Positions 24,994 through 33,947 are shown, counted from the first letter of the stretch. The stretch is 44,918 nucleotides of DNA from Paenibacillus ehimensis NBRC 15659 (GCF_004000785.1 NZ_BILX01000054.1:1-44918), one strand, 5' to 3'. Notes: generated by a model not told the origin, from the sequence alone. Numbers and translations are program-made.

Positions 24994-25503
24994 ATGGTAA
25001 GCTTATTTGCAAAAGCGAACGGGAAGCGCTTGATCCCGCTGCTGGTCATTGCGGTCCTTTTCGCCGCCGTGATGATCGGCTGCTCCGGCAAACCGGAGGG
25101 GGGCCGCAGCGATGTGACGGTTGCCGAACTGGCAGAACGGCTGAAGCAAGCGGTGAAGCTGGATGAACTGAAGCAGCGGGACAAAGAGACGCTTCAGCGG
25201 TTATATCATCTCCGCGGCGATGAAGTCGAGGACTTCGTTCTGTATACGGCCGTATCGAATGTGAAAGCGGACGAAGTGGCTGTCATTCAAGTGAAGGATG
25301 CGGCCCAAGCGGAACGCGTCAAGCAGCAAGTATCGAAAAGGATCGATGCGCAAACGGTGAAATTTAAAGACTATCGCCCGGAGGAGTACGCTTTGGTCCA
25401 AAAGCATGTCTTGAAGAGCGAAGGCCGCTTTGTTCTATTTGCCGTATCGAAGGACGCTGACCGCCTGGAGCAGCTTTTCATCGAGGCACTTCGTCGGAGT
25501 TGA
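24994..25503 (+). CDS. DUF4358 family lipoprotein
   Basis: This 169 aa lipoprotein has a signal peptide (about 1-29) ending in MIGC with Cys 30. The rest is a small alpha/beta domain with VSNVKADEVAVIQVKDAAQAERVKQ (ADEVAVIQVKD is the core), the DUF4358 pattern. This family often closes MBOAT/DHHW operons in Firmicutes. An AGGAGGGG site lies 7 bp before the ATG. The role is unknown and probably assists the acetylation complex at the outer membrane face. Confidence 0.85.
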   Translation: MVSLFAKANGKRLIPLLVIAVLFAAVMIGCSGKPEGGRSDVTVAELAERLKQAVKLDELKQRDKETLQRLYHLRGDEVEDFVLYTAVSNVKADEVAVIQVKDAAQAERVKQQVSKRIDAQTVKFKDYRPEEYALVQKHVLKSEGRFVLFAVSKDADRLEQLFIEALRRS

Positions 25504-25531
25504 CCGTGCCGCCTGCGGAAACACAATGCAT

Positions 25532-25626
25532 TTGTCCCTGAACAAAAGTGGAATTGCCGCTGTTCAACAGACGGGAACCGTTATAATGTTATACTTGCGA
25601 ATGAACCGGACACGGGTCCGGTTCGC
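25532..25626 (+). promoter_or_regulatory. Upstream region of the yesN-like gene: motif, -10 and leader hairpin
   Basis: This segment holds TTGTCC followed by CAAAAGTG (25543-25550), a consensus TATAAT (25582-25587) and a perfect 9-bp hairpin GAACCGGAC/GTCCGGTTC with loop ACGG (25603-25624). No T run follows the hairpin, so it is a leader structure rather than a terminator. A similar TTGTCC...CAAAAGTG block precedes the binding-protein gene. Confidence 0.45.
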
Positions 25627-25653
25627 TTGGTTTCCGAGGGAGGCGTAAGGCAT

Positions 25654-27270
25654 TTGGAACACATGTGGAAAATGTGCGTGATCGACGATATCAAAACCGT
25701 AGTCAACGGGATTGTGAATCATATTCCGTGGGAGGAACACGGAATCCGCATCGCGGGTACGGCTTTCAACGGGGAGGACGGGATTGAACTGATCCGTTCG
25801 GCCAAGCCTCACCTGATCTTGTCCGACATCCGCATGCCGAAGCTCGACGGATTGGAAATGACCCGCGCCGTTGTGTCGCAAGGCGAGTTGACCAAAATCA
25901 TTTTCTTTAGCGGATATTCCGACTTCGACTACGCCCAGCAGGCCATTCGCTTGGGCGCTTTCGACTTTATTCAGAAGCCGTTTACCCCTGCGCAGATTTT
26001 GGAGGTCGTGTTGAAAGCCAAGCAAGCGCTGGAGCTTGAGATGCTCCGGCACGAGCGGATGACGGAGATGGAAGGTCAAATCCGGGAAAGCATGCCCCTG
26101 CTCCGGCAGGAGTATTTCCGGCTGCTGCTTCGGTACCCGGCCAGTCCGCTCAGTGCCAGACAGCGCTGGGATTTCTTGCAGATCCCGATTGCCAAGCAGC
26201 ATTTTACGGTGATGCTTGTTGAAATCGATCATTTCAAGGAACGGAGTCAGGCGCTTCCCGTCAGTGAGGTGGAGCTGATCCGGTTCACCATCCAAAATAT
26301 TATGGAGGAAACGATCGCTGCCTTTACGACGGGACTTGTGTTCCGGGAGGACGTTCATCAATTCGCGGCCATTTTGAATCCGTCCCCCTCCGAAAAAGCG
26401 GAAATGATCGCCGAGAAATGCCGGGAGCATATTCATCGGTTCACGCAGCATACCGTCTCGATCGGATTAGGCGGCGAGGTCCGCGAGGTTCACGAGATTT
26501 CGCAGTCCTACCAACAGGCCGTGACGGCGCTTTCCTACAATTTTTATACGGGAGGCAACAGCGTCTACAGCTTCAGCAATGTGCCCCGGCAGAAAGGGCT
26601 GTCTCCGAGATACTCCGCGGAAAAGGAAAAGGAGCTGCTGTACTGTATCCGTTTGGGCAACGAGCAGAAGGCGCTGCAGTGTTTGGAGGACATATTCCGG
26701 GAAGGTCAGCCGGCCGGCGTTCCTCCGGAGCCCGGATCGATGAAGGCCGTGTACTACGAGCTGATCTTCTTGATGAACCGGGTCGTGGCCGAGAAAGTGC
26801 CTCCCGCCGAAATGGCCGAGCTGGAAGCCATGCTGCCGGAAATGAAACACGATACCTCCCTGACGCTAAAGGAACTGCAGCGCCAGGTGACGCAGCTGTG
26901 CCGGCTGGGGTGCGAAAAAATCCGCAGGCAGCAGAGCAGGGAGGCGAGCCAGCAGGTGGACCAGGTCATCGCATATATCCGCGGGCATCTGGACTTGAAC
27001 CTCACGGTCGGGGAATACGCCAAGATGGTGTATTTGAGCACGAGCTACTTTTCCAACCTGTTCAAGAAGGTAACGGGGATGACGGTGACCCAGTTCGTCA
27101 CGGCGGAGCGGATGGAACGGGCTAAGGAAATGCTTTCCCGGGGCATGCAGATTCAGGAGATTTCCTTGGCGCTGGGCTATGAGGACCGGCCTTATTTTAC
27201 GGAGCTGTTCAAGCGGCACTGCGGCATGACGCCATCGGAATTCAGACAGCTGTACGGCAGTTCCAAATAA
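25654..27270 (+). CDS. AraC-type response regulator, YesN family
   Basis: This 538 aa protein has an N-terminal receiver with D58 in LILSDIRMPKLDG and K in IQKPFTPAQ. A long middle region follows (about 130-430), containing a GGDEF-like-fold segment common in YesN proteins. The C-terminal AraC domain (about 435-535) includes YLSTSYFSNLFKKVTGMTV and IQEISLALGYEDRPYFTELFKRHCGMTPSEFR. The start is ambiguous: TTG at 25654 (AAGG close by, GGGAGG at 11 bp) is preferred to TTG at 25627 or ATG at 25663. It pairs with the YesM kinase at 29279 and should activate the ABC operon. Confidence 0.92.
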   Translation: MEHMWKMCVIDDIKTVVNGIVNHIPWEEHGIRIAGTAFNGEDGIELIRSAKPHLILSDIRMPKLDGLEMTRAVVSQGELTKIIFFSGYSDFDYAQQAIRLGAFDFIQKPFTPAQILEVVLKAKQALELEMLRHERMTEMEGQIRESMPLLRQEYFRLLLRYPASPLSARQRWDFLQIPIAKQHFTVMLVEIDHFKERSQALPVSEVELIRFTIQNIMEETIAAFTTGLVFREDVHQFAAILNPSPSEKAEMIAEKCREHIHRFTQHTVSIGLGGEVREVHEISQSYQQAVTALSYNFYTGGNSVYSFSNVPRQKGLSPRYSAEKEKELLYCIRLGNEQKALQCLEDIFREGQPAGVPPEPGSMKAVYYELIFLMNRVVAEKVPPAEMAELEAMLPEMKHDTSLTLKELQRQVTQLCRLGCEKIRRQQSREASQQVDQVIAYIRGHLDLNLTVGEYAKMVYLSTSYFSNLFKKVTGMTVTQFVTAERMERAKEMLSRGMQIQEISLALGYEDRPYFTELFKRHCGMTPSEFRQLYGSSK

Positions 27271-27354
27271 GCCTGGATATCGAGTTCCGGCCTTGTTCCA
27301 CAGTTGCATTATCCCCTCAGGAAAGTGAGTTTCTCTCTCCTGCGCCAAGACCGC

Positions 27355-27375
27355 TTTCTCTTATAGTAAGAGGAA
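27355..27375. promoter_or_regulatory. Inverted repeat upstream of the permease operon
   Basis: TTTCTCTTA (27355-27363) and TAAGAGGAA (27367-27375) form an inverted repeat with one mismatch. The -10-like TATAGT (27362-27367) is embedded in it. No good -35 is visible, as expected of an activator-dependent promoter. Confidence 0.35.
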
Positions 27376-27401
27376 GAAGAGTCATAAGGGGAGGATGGCA
27401 A

Positions 27402-28295
27402 GTGACGAAAAGAAGGGTTTTCCATTCCTATGTATTCATCGCGCCGAGCTTGGTGCTGACGCTCGTTCTGGGAATATATCCCATTTTGTGGGCGTTTCGG
27501 TTTATGTTCTACGATTATCCCGGCTTCGGTGTTCCGAAGTTTATCGGCCTCGGCAACTTTGCCCGAGTGATGGAGGATTCCCAATTTTGGCTGTCGGTAT
27601 ACAATACGTTTCTGTATGCGGCCGGGAAAATCGTCGTCACCATCCCGCTGTCGCTTATTTTGGCCGTGATCCTGAACCGGGCGATGAAGGGAAGGCAGCT
27701 TCTCCGGGCGATCTACTTCATGCCGACAATCATCAGCGCATCGGTCATGTCCGTTGTGTTCGGCATTGTATTTAATTCGTTCAACGGCATATTGAACCAG
27801 TATTTGCTGAGGCTGGGATTCATATCGCAGCCGATCGAATGGCTGGGTCCCGATTATGCGATGACTACGGTCATTATCATTGCGATTTGGGGGGCGATCG
27901 GGAACTATATGATCCTGTTCATTGCCGGGCTGCAAAATATTTCGGACGATCTGTACGAAGCGGCCTCCATCGACGGCGCGAACACGGTTCAGAAATTTTG
28001 GTTCATCACCATCCCGATGCTCGGACCGATTCTGCAAATGGTCATGATGCTGATCATCACCGTCTCGCTCAAGGGCTACGAGAATATTATGGTGCTGACG
28101 GAAGGAGGGCCTTTCGGCAAAACGGAAGTGATGTTCCTGTACGTGTACAAGCTGTTCTTCCCGGTTTCCACGACGAATGCGAACGTACAGCAGATCGGCT
28201 ACGGAAGCGCCGTAGGCTTCGTGACGGCCGTCATGGTCGGCTTGATCACGCTGGTTTATTTTGCGCTATCCCGCAGACTTAACAAACTGTACTAA
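27402..28295 (+). CDS. Carbohydrate ABC transporter permease (LplB/UgpA-like)
   Basis: This 297 aa permease has six transmembrane helices. The cytoplasmic EAA loop is clear: DDLYEAASIDGANTVQKFWFITIPML (near 185-210), the site that binds the ATPase. It belongs to the CUT1 family for oligosaccharide or glycoside uptake. A GTG start follows GGGGAGG. No ATP-binding gene is present in the window, so a shared MsmX-type ATPase encoded elsewhere probably energises it, as in many Firmicutes. Confidence 0.93.
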   Translation: MTKRRVFHSYVFIAPSLVLTLVLGIYPILWAFRFMFYDYPGFGVPKFIGLGNFARVMEDSQFWLSVYNTFLYAAGKIVVTIPLSLILAVILNRAMKGRQLLRAIYFMPTIISASVMSVVFGIVFNSFNGILNQYLLRLGFISQPIEWLGPDYAMTTVIIIAIWGAIGNYMILFIAGLQNISDDLYEAASIDGANTVQKFWFITIPMLGPILQMVMMLIITVSLKGYENIMVLTEGGPFGKTEVMFLYVYKLFFPVSTTNANVQQIGYGSAVGFVTAVMVGLITLVYFALSRRLNKLY

Positions 28296-28325
28296 ACATT
28301 CGTTCACGGAAAGGGGAAAATACAA

Positions 28326-29183
28326 GTGAGCACAACGAAGCTGCAAGTCCGATTCTCCGCCTATGCTTCGCTTACGGTTCTATGGGCATTTCTGCTTGTT
28401 ATGGCGGTAATTACGCTGTTTCCGGTTATCGTCGCGATTCTGGGCTCCTTCAAGACGAATCTGGAAGTGACCGCCGGCGCGACACTGTTCCCTAAGCAAT
28501 GGTTGTTCTCCAACTACGCGGAAGCGTGGAGAAAAGCGAATTTCGCTTTGTTTACTTGGAACAGCGTGTTTGTCAGCGCGGCAACGACCGTCGGAACCCT
28601 GCTGGTCACCTCTATGGCGGCTTATGCGGTGGACCGGGGGCATTTTCCGGGGAAAAAGGCTTACGTCGCCCTGCAGGCGAGCACGATGTTTATCTCCATC
28701 GGAGCGGTCGTCCTTCGGCCGCAGTTTGATCTGATGGTCGCGCTTCACCTCAATCAATCGCTCTGGGGCGTCGTGCTGATTCTGATCAGCGCTCATGCCA
28801 CTGCGTTTTTCATGCTGATCGGCTTTTTCAAGGGAATCCCCAAAGATCTGGACGAAGCGGCCTATATCGACGGCTGCAATTTTTACAGCGTGTATTGGCG
28901 CATTGTGCTTCCGCTGCTGAAACCGGCGATCGGCGTAACCGCGTTGTTTACATTCCGCAACGCATGGAACGAATACATTCTGCCGTTTGTGTTCACGATG
29001 AGCACGCCGAAGCTCCAGACCTTAACCGTCGGCTTGACGAATCTGAAATACGGTGTCGGCGCGGCGGCCGAATTGCAGCTGATGCTGGCCGGAGCCTGCA
29101 TCTCCATTGTGCCTATGCTGGTCGTCTATATGTTCGCCAACAAATCGTTTATGCAGGTGACCGCCGGCTCGCTCAAAGGATAG
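28326..29183 (+). CDS. Carbohydrate ABC transporter permease (second subunit, YtcP/LplC/UgpE-like)
   Basis: This 285 aa permease has six helices and the EAA loop PKDLDEAAYIDGCNFYSVYWRIVLPLLKP (the core is DEAAYIDGCN). It forms the heterodimeric channel with the preceding gene, from which it is separated by 30 bp with its own GGAAAGGGG site and GTG start. It ends in FANKSFMQVTAGSLKG, typical of the second CUT1 permease. A hairpin terminator lies 28 bp after the stop, so the kinase may be transcribed separately. Confidence 0.93.
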   Translation: MSTTKLQVRFSAYASLTVLWAFLLVMAVITLFPVIVAILGSFKTNLEVTAGATLFPKQWLFSNYAEAWRKANFALFTWNSVFVSAATTVGTLLVTSMAAYAVDRGHFPGKKAYVALQASTMFISIGAVVLRPQFDLMVALHLNQSLWGVVLILISAHATAFFMLIGFFKGIPKDLDEAAYIDGCNFYSVYWRIVLPLLKPAIGVTALFTFRNAWNEYILPFVFTMSTPKLQTLTVGLTNLKYGVGAAAELQLMLAGACISIVPMLVVYMFANKSFMQVTAGSLKG

Positions 29184-29210
29184 CAGGCCCGCTCCGCACC
29201 GGACGACTCG

Positions 29211-29245
29211 AAAATAACTCTGGCCTGTGCTAGAGTTATTTTGGT
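29211..29245 (+). terminator. AT-rich hairpin terminator after the permeases
   Basis: AAAATAACTCT (29211-29221) pairs perfectly over 11 bp with AGAGTTATTTT (29232-29242) and leads into TTTTGGTTT. The GC-poor stem suggests partial termination between the permeases and the kinase. Confidence 0.65.
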
Positions 29246-29278
29246 TTAAGCAGATTGAGCAGACAGTGGAGGAAAGAG

Positions 29279-31072
29279 ATGAACCGGTTCATTTATCGTT
29301 CGTCCTTGAAACAAAGAATGTGGATGGCCTGCATTTTGCTGACGGTCCTATGTATCGCGGCGACAGGCGTCATGTCGTATTACATCGCTTCGCGGGTGAC
29401 GGAAAATAACGCTTTTCAGCTGAGCCAGAACACGTTGAACAAAGCCGTTCAGGTGCTTGATGAACGTCTAAGGCACATTGTCGTCTCTTCGTCGACGATT
29501 CTGATCAGCGAGCCGTTCAAGCAGATGATGCAGGATGCGGCCGTGCGGAATTCCGCGAACTATTACCAGCATTTATCCGCGCTGCAGGCCTTGTTTACTC
29601 AGATCAAATTAAACGAGTCGTCGATCGAATCAGTGCTGATCAGCACGCCGGTCGGGGAGTTTTATCCGACGAATGCGGTGCGGAATGCACAGGTGGCGTT
29701 CAACCGCACTTTCCTGTACGAGCTGCTCAAGGAGCGTGACAGCCCGTCCGTTTGGGTCGGAAGTCACGAGGATACGCTCTTTACCGGGCGCAGCCGCGTC
29801 CTCTCGCTGCTGCTCAAGCCGTATACGGAAAGCTCGGGCTCGGATGTCTATATCGTCATCAATATTAAGGAAGAAGCGATCAGGCAGGATGTCTACCAGG
29901 ATTTTTACAGTCAGAGGATCGACTTTCTTCTGCTCGGAAGCGAAGGACAAGAGGCGGTGACTATGTCGCGGGCTTTCGGAGATTTAAACCGGCAATCCGG
30001 CTTCTTAAGCCAAATGGCCGACCGGAGAGCGGGACATTTCGAATACGAGCTGCGTCGGCCGTTCAAGTCTTCCTTGCTCGTCAACTACTCGCATCTGAAG
30101 CTGGTGGACGACTGGATTTTGGTCAGCCTGCAATCGAAGTCCGATCTTCTCAGCCAGATCACGTTAATCAAATGGTTGATTGTTCTGATCATGGGAGCTT
30201 GTGTCGTGCTCGCCTTTGTATTCTCCCATGTGCTGACCGCGCGGCTGCTCAAGCCGCTGTACAAGCTGCAAGGGCTTATGCACAAGGTGGAGCGCGATAA
30301 TGCGCTGGAGGTCCGCTTCGAAAGCAAATTCGATGACGAAGTGACGCAGGTGGGCGACAGCTTTAACCGGATGCTGAAGCAGCTGGCCGCTTTGATCGAA
30401 GAGGTGAAAATGTCGGAGCAGGAAAAGCGCAAATCGGAAATCAAGGCGCTGCAGGCCCAGATCGACCCGCATTTTTTATATAATACGTTAAATACGATGC
30501 TGTGGAAGTCCGAGACCGCGGAGAAGCACGACGTCCGGGAGATGATTATGTCGCTTTCCAAGCTGTTTCAGCTCGGGTTGAATAACGGGAACGAGCTGAC
30601 AACGCTGGACAAGGAATTGGAGCACGTGAGGCAGTATATGGAGATTCAGCAAAAATGCTATGAGGGTTTGTTTACTTATGCGATCGAGCTGGAGGATCCG
30701 GCACTGGCTAAGCTGCCTCTGATCAAGATCCTGCTTCAGCCCTTGGCGGAAAACAGCATTCTGCACGGCTTTGAGCATATGGAGCAGGGCGGATTCATTC
30801 GGATCGGCGTGGTGCGGGAGGGGAGCAGTCTTAAGCTGAGCGTGGAGGATAACGGGCGCGGCATGAATGCCGATGAGGTCTTCGGCGAGCTTGCGCAAAA
30901 AAGCGCCGAGCGGTCGTCCTATGCGCTGTCCAACATATACAGCCGGCTGCAGCTGTATTACGGCTCCGGGGCGTCCATGGAGCTGACGAGCGCCCCCGGG
31001 GAACGGACTGTCGTCACGCTGCGCATTCCGCTCGATGTAATAATAGCAGTTTCCTCCTCCATGGATAGTTGA
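29279..31072 (+). CDS. YesM-family sensor histidine kinase
   Basis: This 597 aa protein has TM1 (about 14-37), an extracellular dCache-like sensor region (about 40-285), TM2 (about 296-318) and HAMP (RLLKPLYKLQGLMHKVERDN). The His_kinase domain has phospho-acceptor H398 in QAQIDPHFLYNTLNTM, followed by an HATPase with LQPLAENSILHGFEH and DNGRGM. The start at 29279 has GGAGGAAAG directly upstream; an in-frame TTG 24 bp earlier lacks one. It phosphorylates the YesN-type regulator at 25654 and presumably senses the sugar or its binding protein. Confidence 0.93.
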   Translation: MNRFIYRSSLKQRMWMACILLTVLCIAATGVMSYYIASRVTENNAFQLSQNTLNKAVQVLDERLRHIVVSSSTILISEPFKQMMQDAAVRNSANYYQHLSALQALFTQIKLNESSIESVLISTPVGEFYPTNAVRNAQVAFNRTFLYELLKERDSPSVWVGSHEDTLFTGRSRVLSLLLKPYTESSGSDVYIVINIKEEAIRQDVYQDFYSQRIDFLLLGSEGQEAVTMSRAFGDLNRQSGFLSQMADRRAGHFEYELRRPFKSSLLVNYSHLKLVDDWILVSLQSKSDLLSQITLIKWLIVLIMGACVVLAFVFSHVLTARLLKPLYKLQGLMHKVERDNALEVRFESKFDDEVTQVGDSFNRMLKQLAALIEEVKMSEQEKRKSEIKALQAQIDPHFLYNTLNTMLWKSETAEKHDVREMIMSLSKLFQLGLNNGNELTTLDKELEHVRQYMEIQQKCYEGLFTYAIELEDPALAKLPLIKILLQPLAENSILHGFEHMEQGGFIRIGVVREGSSLKLSVEDNGRGMNADEVFGELAQKSAERSSYALSNIYSRLQLYYGSGASMELTSAPGERTVVTLRIPLDVIIAVSSSMDS

Positions 31073-31073
31073 A

Positions 31074-31110
31074 TTGTCCTTCCTGAGACTGGGCAAAAGT
31101 GTTCTATAAT
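31074..31110 (+). promoter_or_regulatory. Candidate activator-dependent promoter of the binding-protein gene
   Basis: A consensus TATAAT (31105-31110) lacks a good -35 at 17 bp. TTGTCC (31074-31079) and CAAAAGTG (31094-31101), the latter adjacent to the -10, match the elements before the yesN-like gene and may bind it. Confidence 0.4.
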
Positions 31111-31158
31111 ACGAACAGAACGTAGAAACCGTTAATTCCATGGGGGAGGATTGCTGCA

Positions 31159-32547
31159 ATGAACAAGAAAGTGTACATCCCGGCGGTAAGCGCGCTGCTG
31201 GCTTTATCGCTCGGCGCCTGCTCGGCTCAGCCGGAGAAGCCGTCCGCATCAAGCAGCGGAAATCAGGACGCGAAGAAAACCAAGCTGACGTATTGGACCA
31301 ATGACCGTTCCGATGCGGACTATATTAAGCAAGTAATCGCCAAATTCAACGAAACGAACAAAGACAATCTGGAAGTCGAATTAAACGTGATGGCGGACAA
31401 CTACGATCAATCCGTCGATATCGCGTTTGCAAGCAAGCAGGCGCCGGACATTCTGCGGGTCGATTTCAACAAAGTCGTTCCTTGGGTGAAGAAAGGCTAT
31501 CTCGCTCCGCTGGACGCTTACCTGAGCGACGACATGAAGAAAAAATTCGCGAGCACGCTTGTCGAAGAAAAAAATATATACGAAGGCAAAATCTACAGCC
31601 TGCCGAACGTAGGGCAAATCTGGCGCCTTATCTATAATGTGGACCTGTTCGAGAAAGCCGGCATCAAGGAACCGCCCAAAACGCTGCAGGAATTGGTGGC
31701 CACGGCCAAGAAGCTGACCGAAGCGGGCAAGAGCACGGGCGCTTACGGCTTCGCAGGCAATTTCAAAAGCGCCACGGCGATCGATCGCGTCGCTTATCCG
31801 ATCGCGTCGCTGAGCGGTACGGATGTCGTGGAGGGCTATAACCTGAAGACCGGCCAATACGACTTCGGCGCTTACAAGGAAATCGTACAAGCTTTGAGAC
31901 AAATGAAGCAGGACGGCAGCATGATGCCGGGCGCCGAAGGGCTGGATATCGATCCGCTTCGCGCCCAGTTCGCCCAAGGCAAGATCGGTATGTACATTAA
32001 CCATTCGTCCGAGCCTGCGGTCTACAAGAGCCAATTCCCCGCGCAAGTCAAATGGGCCGCAGCCCAAGTGCCGACGATCGACGGAACGGTGAAAGGGGCC
32101 GCCCTGGTTAACGGGGGCGCTTACTTGTCCATCAGCCAAGATTCCCAAAACAAGGACAAGGCTTGGAAGTTTCTGGAGTATATGTACAGCGATGAAGTGC
32201 AATCGGGCTACCAAGAGAACGGCTACGGCGTATCCATTCTGCCGCACGTTACGTCGACGGCGAAGAAAGCGAACATACCGGGGATTGAATATTTCAATCC
32301 GACGAAATACGACGCCATTTATCCCGCTGCCCCTACGTTTACGGTAGAAGGCAAGGTCGAAGGGATGAAGAAGTCGGACACGCTGACCAAATATTTGATG
32401 CAAGGCGGAGATTTGGATCAGGTGATCAACGATCTGAATACGCGTTACAACGCGGCGCTGGAGAAGGTAAGAGCGGCCGGAGACACGAAGTCGAAGGGGG
32501 ATCCTGCCTTCGAGTCGGCCAAGCTGCAGGGAACGCTGGCGAAATAG
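31159..32547 (+). CDS. ABC transporter substrate-binding lipoprotein (extracellular solute-binding family 1)
   Basis: This 462 aa lipoprotein has a signal peptide with lipobox LGAC (Cys 21) and a Ser/Asn-rich linker. The solute-binding family 1 fold then follows: LTYWTNDRSDADYIKQVIAKFNE, APDILRVDFNKVVPWVKKGYLAPLD (core APDILRV), GKIYSLPNVGQIWRLIYNVDLFEKAGI, and KDKAWKFLEYMYSDEVQ. It captures an oligosaccharide or glycoside for the two permeases upstream. GGGAGG precedes the ATG. A strong terminator follows, closing the locus. Confidence 0.94.
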   Translation: MNKKVYIPAVSALLALSLGACSAQPEKPSASSSGNQDAKKTKLTYWTNDRSDADYIKQVIAKFNETNKDNLEVELNVMADNYDQSVDIAFASKQAPDILRVDFNKVVPWVKKGYLAPLDAYLSDDMKKKFASTLVEEKNIYEGKIYSLPNVGQIWRLIYNVDLFEKAGIKEPPKTLQELVATAKKLTEAGKSTGAYGFAGNFKSATAIDRVAYPIASLSGTDVVEGYNLKTGQYDFGAYKEIVQALRQMKQDGSMMPGAEGLDIDPLRAQFAQGKIGMYINHSSEPAVYKSQFPAQVKWAAAQVPTIDGTVKGAALVNGGAYLSISQDSQNKDKAWKFLEYMYSDEVQSGYQENGYGVSILPHVTSTAKKANIPGIEYFNPTKYDAIYPAAPTFTVEGKVEGMKKSDTLTKYLMQGGDLDQVINDLNTRYNAALEKVRAAGDTKSKGDPAFESAKLQGTLAK

Positions 32548-32559
32548 GCTGATCAGACA

Positions 32560-32605
32560 GACAGCCCTTACAAATGAAGGCTTTCATTTGGAGGGCTGTC
32601 GTTTT
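32560..32605 (+). terminator. Strong intrinsic terminator after the binding protein
   Basis: GACAGCCCT (32560-32568) pairs with AGGGCTGTC (32592-32600), extended inward by CAAATGAA/TTCATTTG. GTTTT follows. Confidence 0.88.
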
Positions 32606-32750
32606 CGCTTTTGAAGATTAGGACAGCCTCGGCTTTTTGAATAGGCTCATGCGCCTTCGCATTCGTCCACACGGCGCGCAGCGTTTTTTAATATGCTATG
32701 AAGGATGATGCTGATCCGCATGCATATTAAACCGTTGGAGGAGAGAAACG

Positions 32751-33947
32751 GTGAGGAAACCTTCGGTCGTTTTTCACGAAGAGCCGCTTGTAGCAAGCTA
32801 CGGGCAGGCCGTATCCGTGCCGGAATGCAGACAGCTGATCGAGCTAGCCAGACATCAGCTGGAGCCTGCCAAGGTGATCGGGGAAAAGGAAGTCGTCGCC
32901 TCCGAATTCCGCAAATCGGATTTTGCCTGGTTTCGCCATGATTCGCATCCGCTCGTGCGGGAAGTGTGCGAGCGGCTCGCGGCCCTTGTGGGCCAGCCCC
33001 TTCATTACGCGGAACATCTGCAGATTGCAAGATACGGGGCCGGAGGCAGGTTCGGAGCGCATTTCGATACGTACGACCTGAACACGGTAGCCGGCAAACA
33101 GTTTTACGACGAAGGAGGCCAGCGTCTTTATACGGCGCTCCTGTATTTAAATACCGTCGAAGCCGGCGGGGAAACTTATTTTCCGGAGTTGAATCTGGAC
33201 ATCGCGCCTTCGGAGGGCAATTTGATCGTCTTCGAAAACTGCAAGCGAGGCACCAACGAGCGGCACCCGCTCTCTTTACACGGCTCCCGCGAGCTAAGGG
33301 AAGGGGAGAAATGGATCGCGACCTTATGGTTTCGGGAACGGCCGCAGTACGAGCCGCGTCAGGCGTCGCCCGATCCGCAAGAGGCCGCTCCGTCCGTTCC
33401 GGCGATGCTGCCCCCTGCGAAGGAGGAGCCGCAAGCGGAAGCCAGGAAGCTGCATGAGATTGTGGCCGCGCGCAAACAGGAGCAGTCCCGCCCGGGCGAG
33501 CCGGCGAAGCTGCAGGCCAAAGTCGTGGCGATGGGGGGCTCCGGGAAGCGGGAAATTCAAATGCGCGGCTTCCGGGTTACGACGGATGTTATAGCCGAAG
33601 CCGGAGAGCCGTATGCCTTGGGGCCAAGTCCGGCGGAGATGATGCTCGGCGCGCTGGGCAGCGGGATCGCTCAAGCCGCTTTGTCGCTGGCTGCCTCCCG
33701 GGAAATTACGCTGCACTATCTGGACGTTGAAGTAGCGGGCGAGCTGACCGCGGTTGACGCCTGGACTCCGGCGGCTCTTCGCAACATTACTTACAAGCTC
33801 AATATTTTGTCTCCGGACTCCACGGACGAGATTCTGAGGCTGCATAAAGCGGTTGAGAGGTCATGTTCCAGCCTGCATCTATTGACCGACCCGCAGCCGG
33901 TCAGCGGGAGCTTCGCTCATATCAAAACCGCCCAAAAACTATCATGA
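32751..33947 (+). CDS. Fusion of a prolyl-4-hydroxylase-like 2OG-Fe(II) oxygenase and an OsmC-like domain
   Basis: This is a 398 aa two-domain protein. Residues about 8-197 form a P4Hc-type dioxygenase: the iron triad H104/D106 (AHFDTYD) and H177 (SLHGS), the 2-oxoglutarate lysine K187 (REGEKWIATLWFRE), and GGETYFPEL. A Pro/Glu/Ala-rich linker (about 200-250) leads to an OsmC/Ohr-like domain (about 255-395, MRGFRVTTDV, GPSPAEMMLGALGSG, LDVEVAGELTA, LHKAVERSCSS). In OsmC/Ohr peroxidases the motif reads ALGSC; here it is ALGSG with G305, while the second cysteine (C372) remains. The dioxygenase looks intact, but thiol peroxidase chemistry is doubtful. GGAGGAG lies upstream of the GTG-type start. 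A terminator covers its stop codon. Confidence 0.9.
   Translation: MRKPSVVFHEEPLVASYGQAVSVPECRQLIELARHQLEPAKVIGEKEVVASEFRKSDFAWFRHDSHPLVREVCERLAALVGQPLHYAEHLQIARYGAGGRFGAHFDTYDLNTVAGKQFYDEGGQRLYTALLYLNTVEAGGETYFPELNLDIAPSEGNLIVFENCKRGTNERHPLSLHGSRELREGEKWIATLWFRERPQYEPRQASPDPQEAAPSVPAMLPPAKEEPQAEARKLHEIVAARKQEQSRPGEPAKLQAKVVAMGGSGKREIQMRGFRVTTDVIAEAGEPYALGPSPAEMMLGALGSGIAQAALSLAASREITLHYLDVEVAGELTAVDAWTPAALRNITYKLNILSPDSTDEILRLHKAVERSCSSLHLLTDPQPVSGSFAHIKTAQKLS

Noticed and set aside
27402..29183. Permeases as a complete ABC transporter
   Set aside because: No ATP-binding subunit is encoded in the window. A shared ATPase elsewhere is more likely than a missing annotation.
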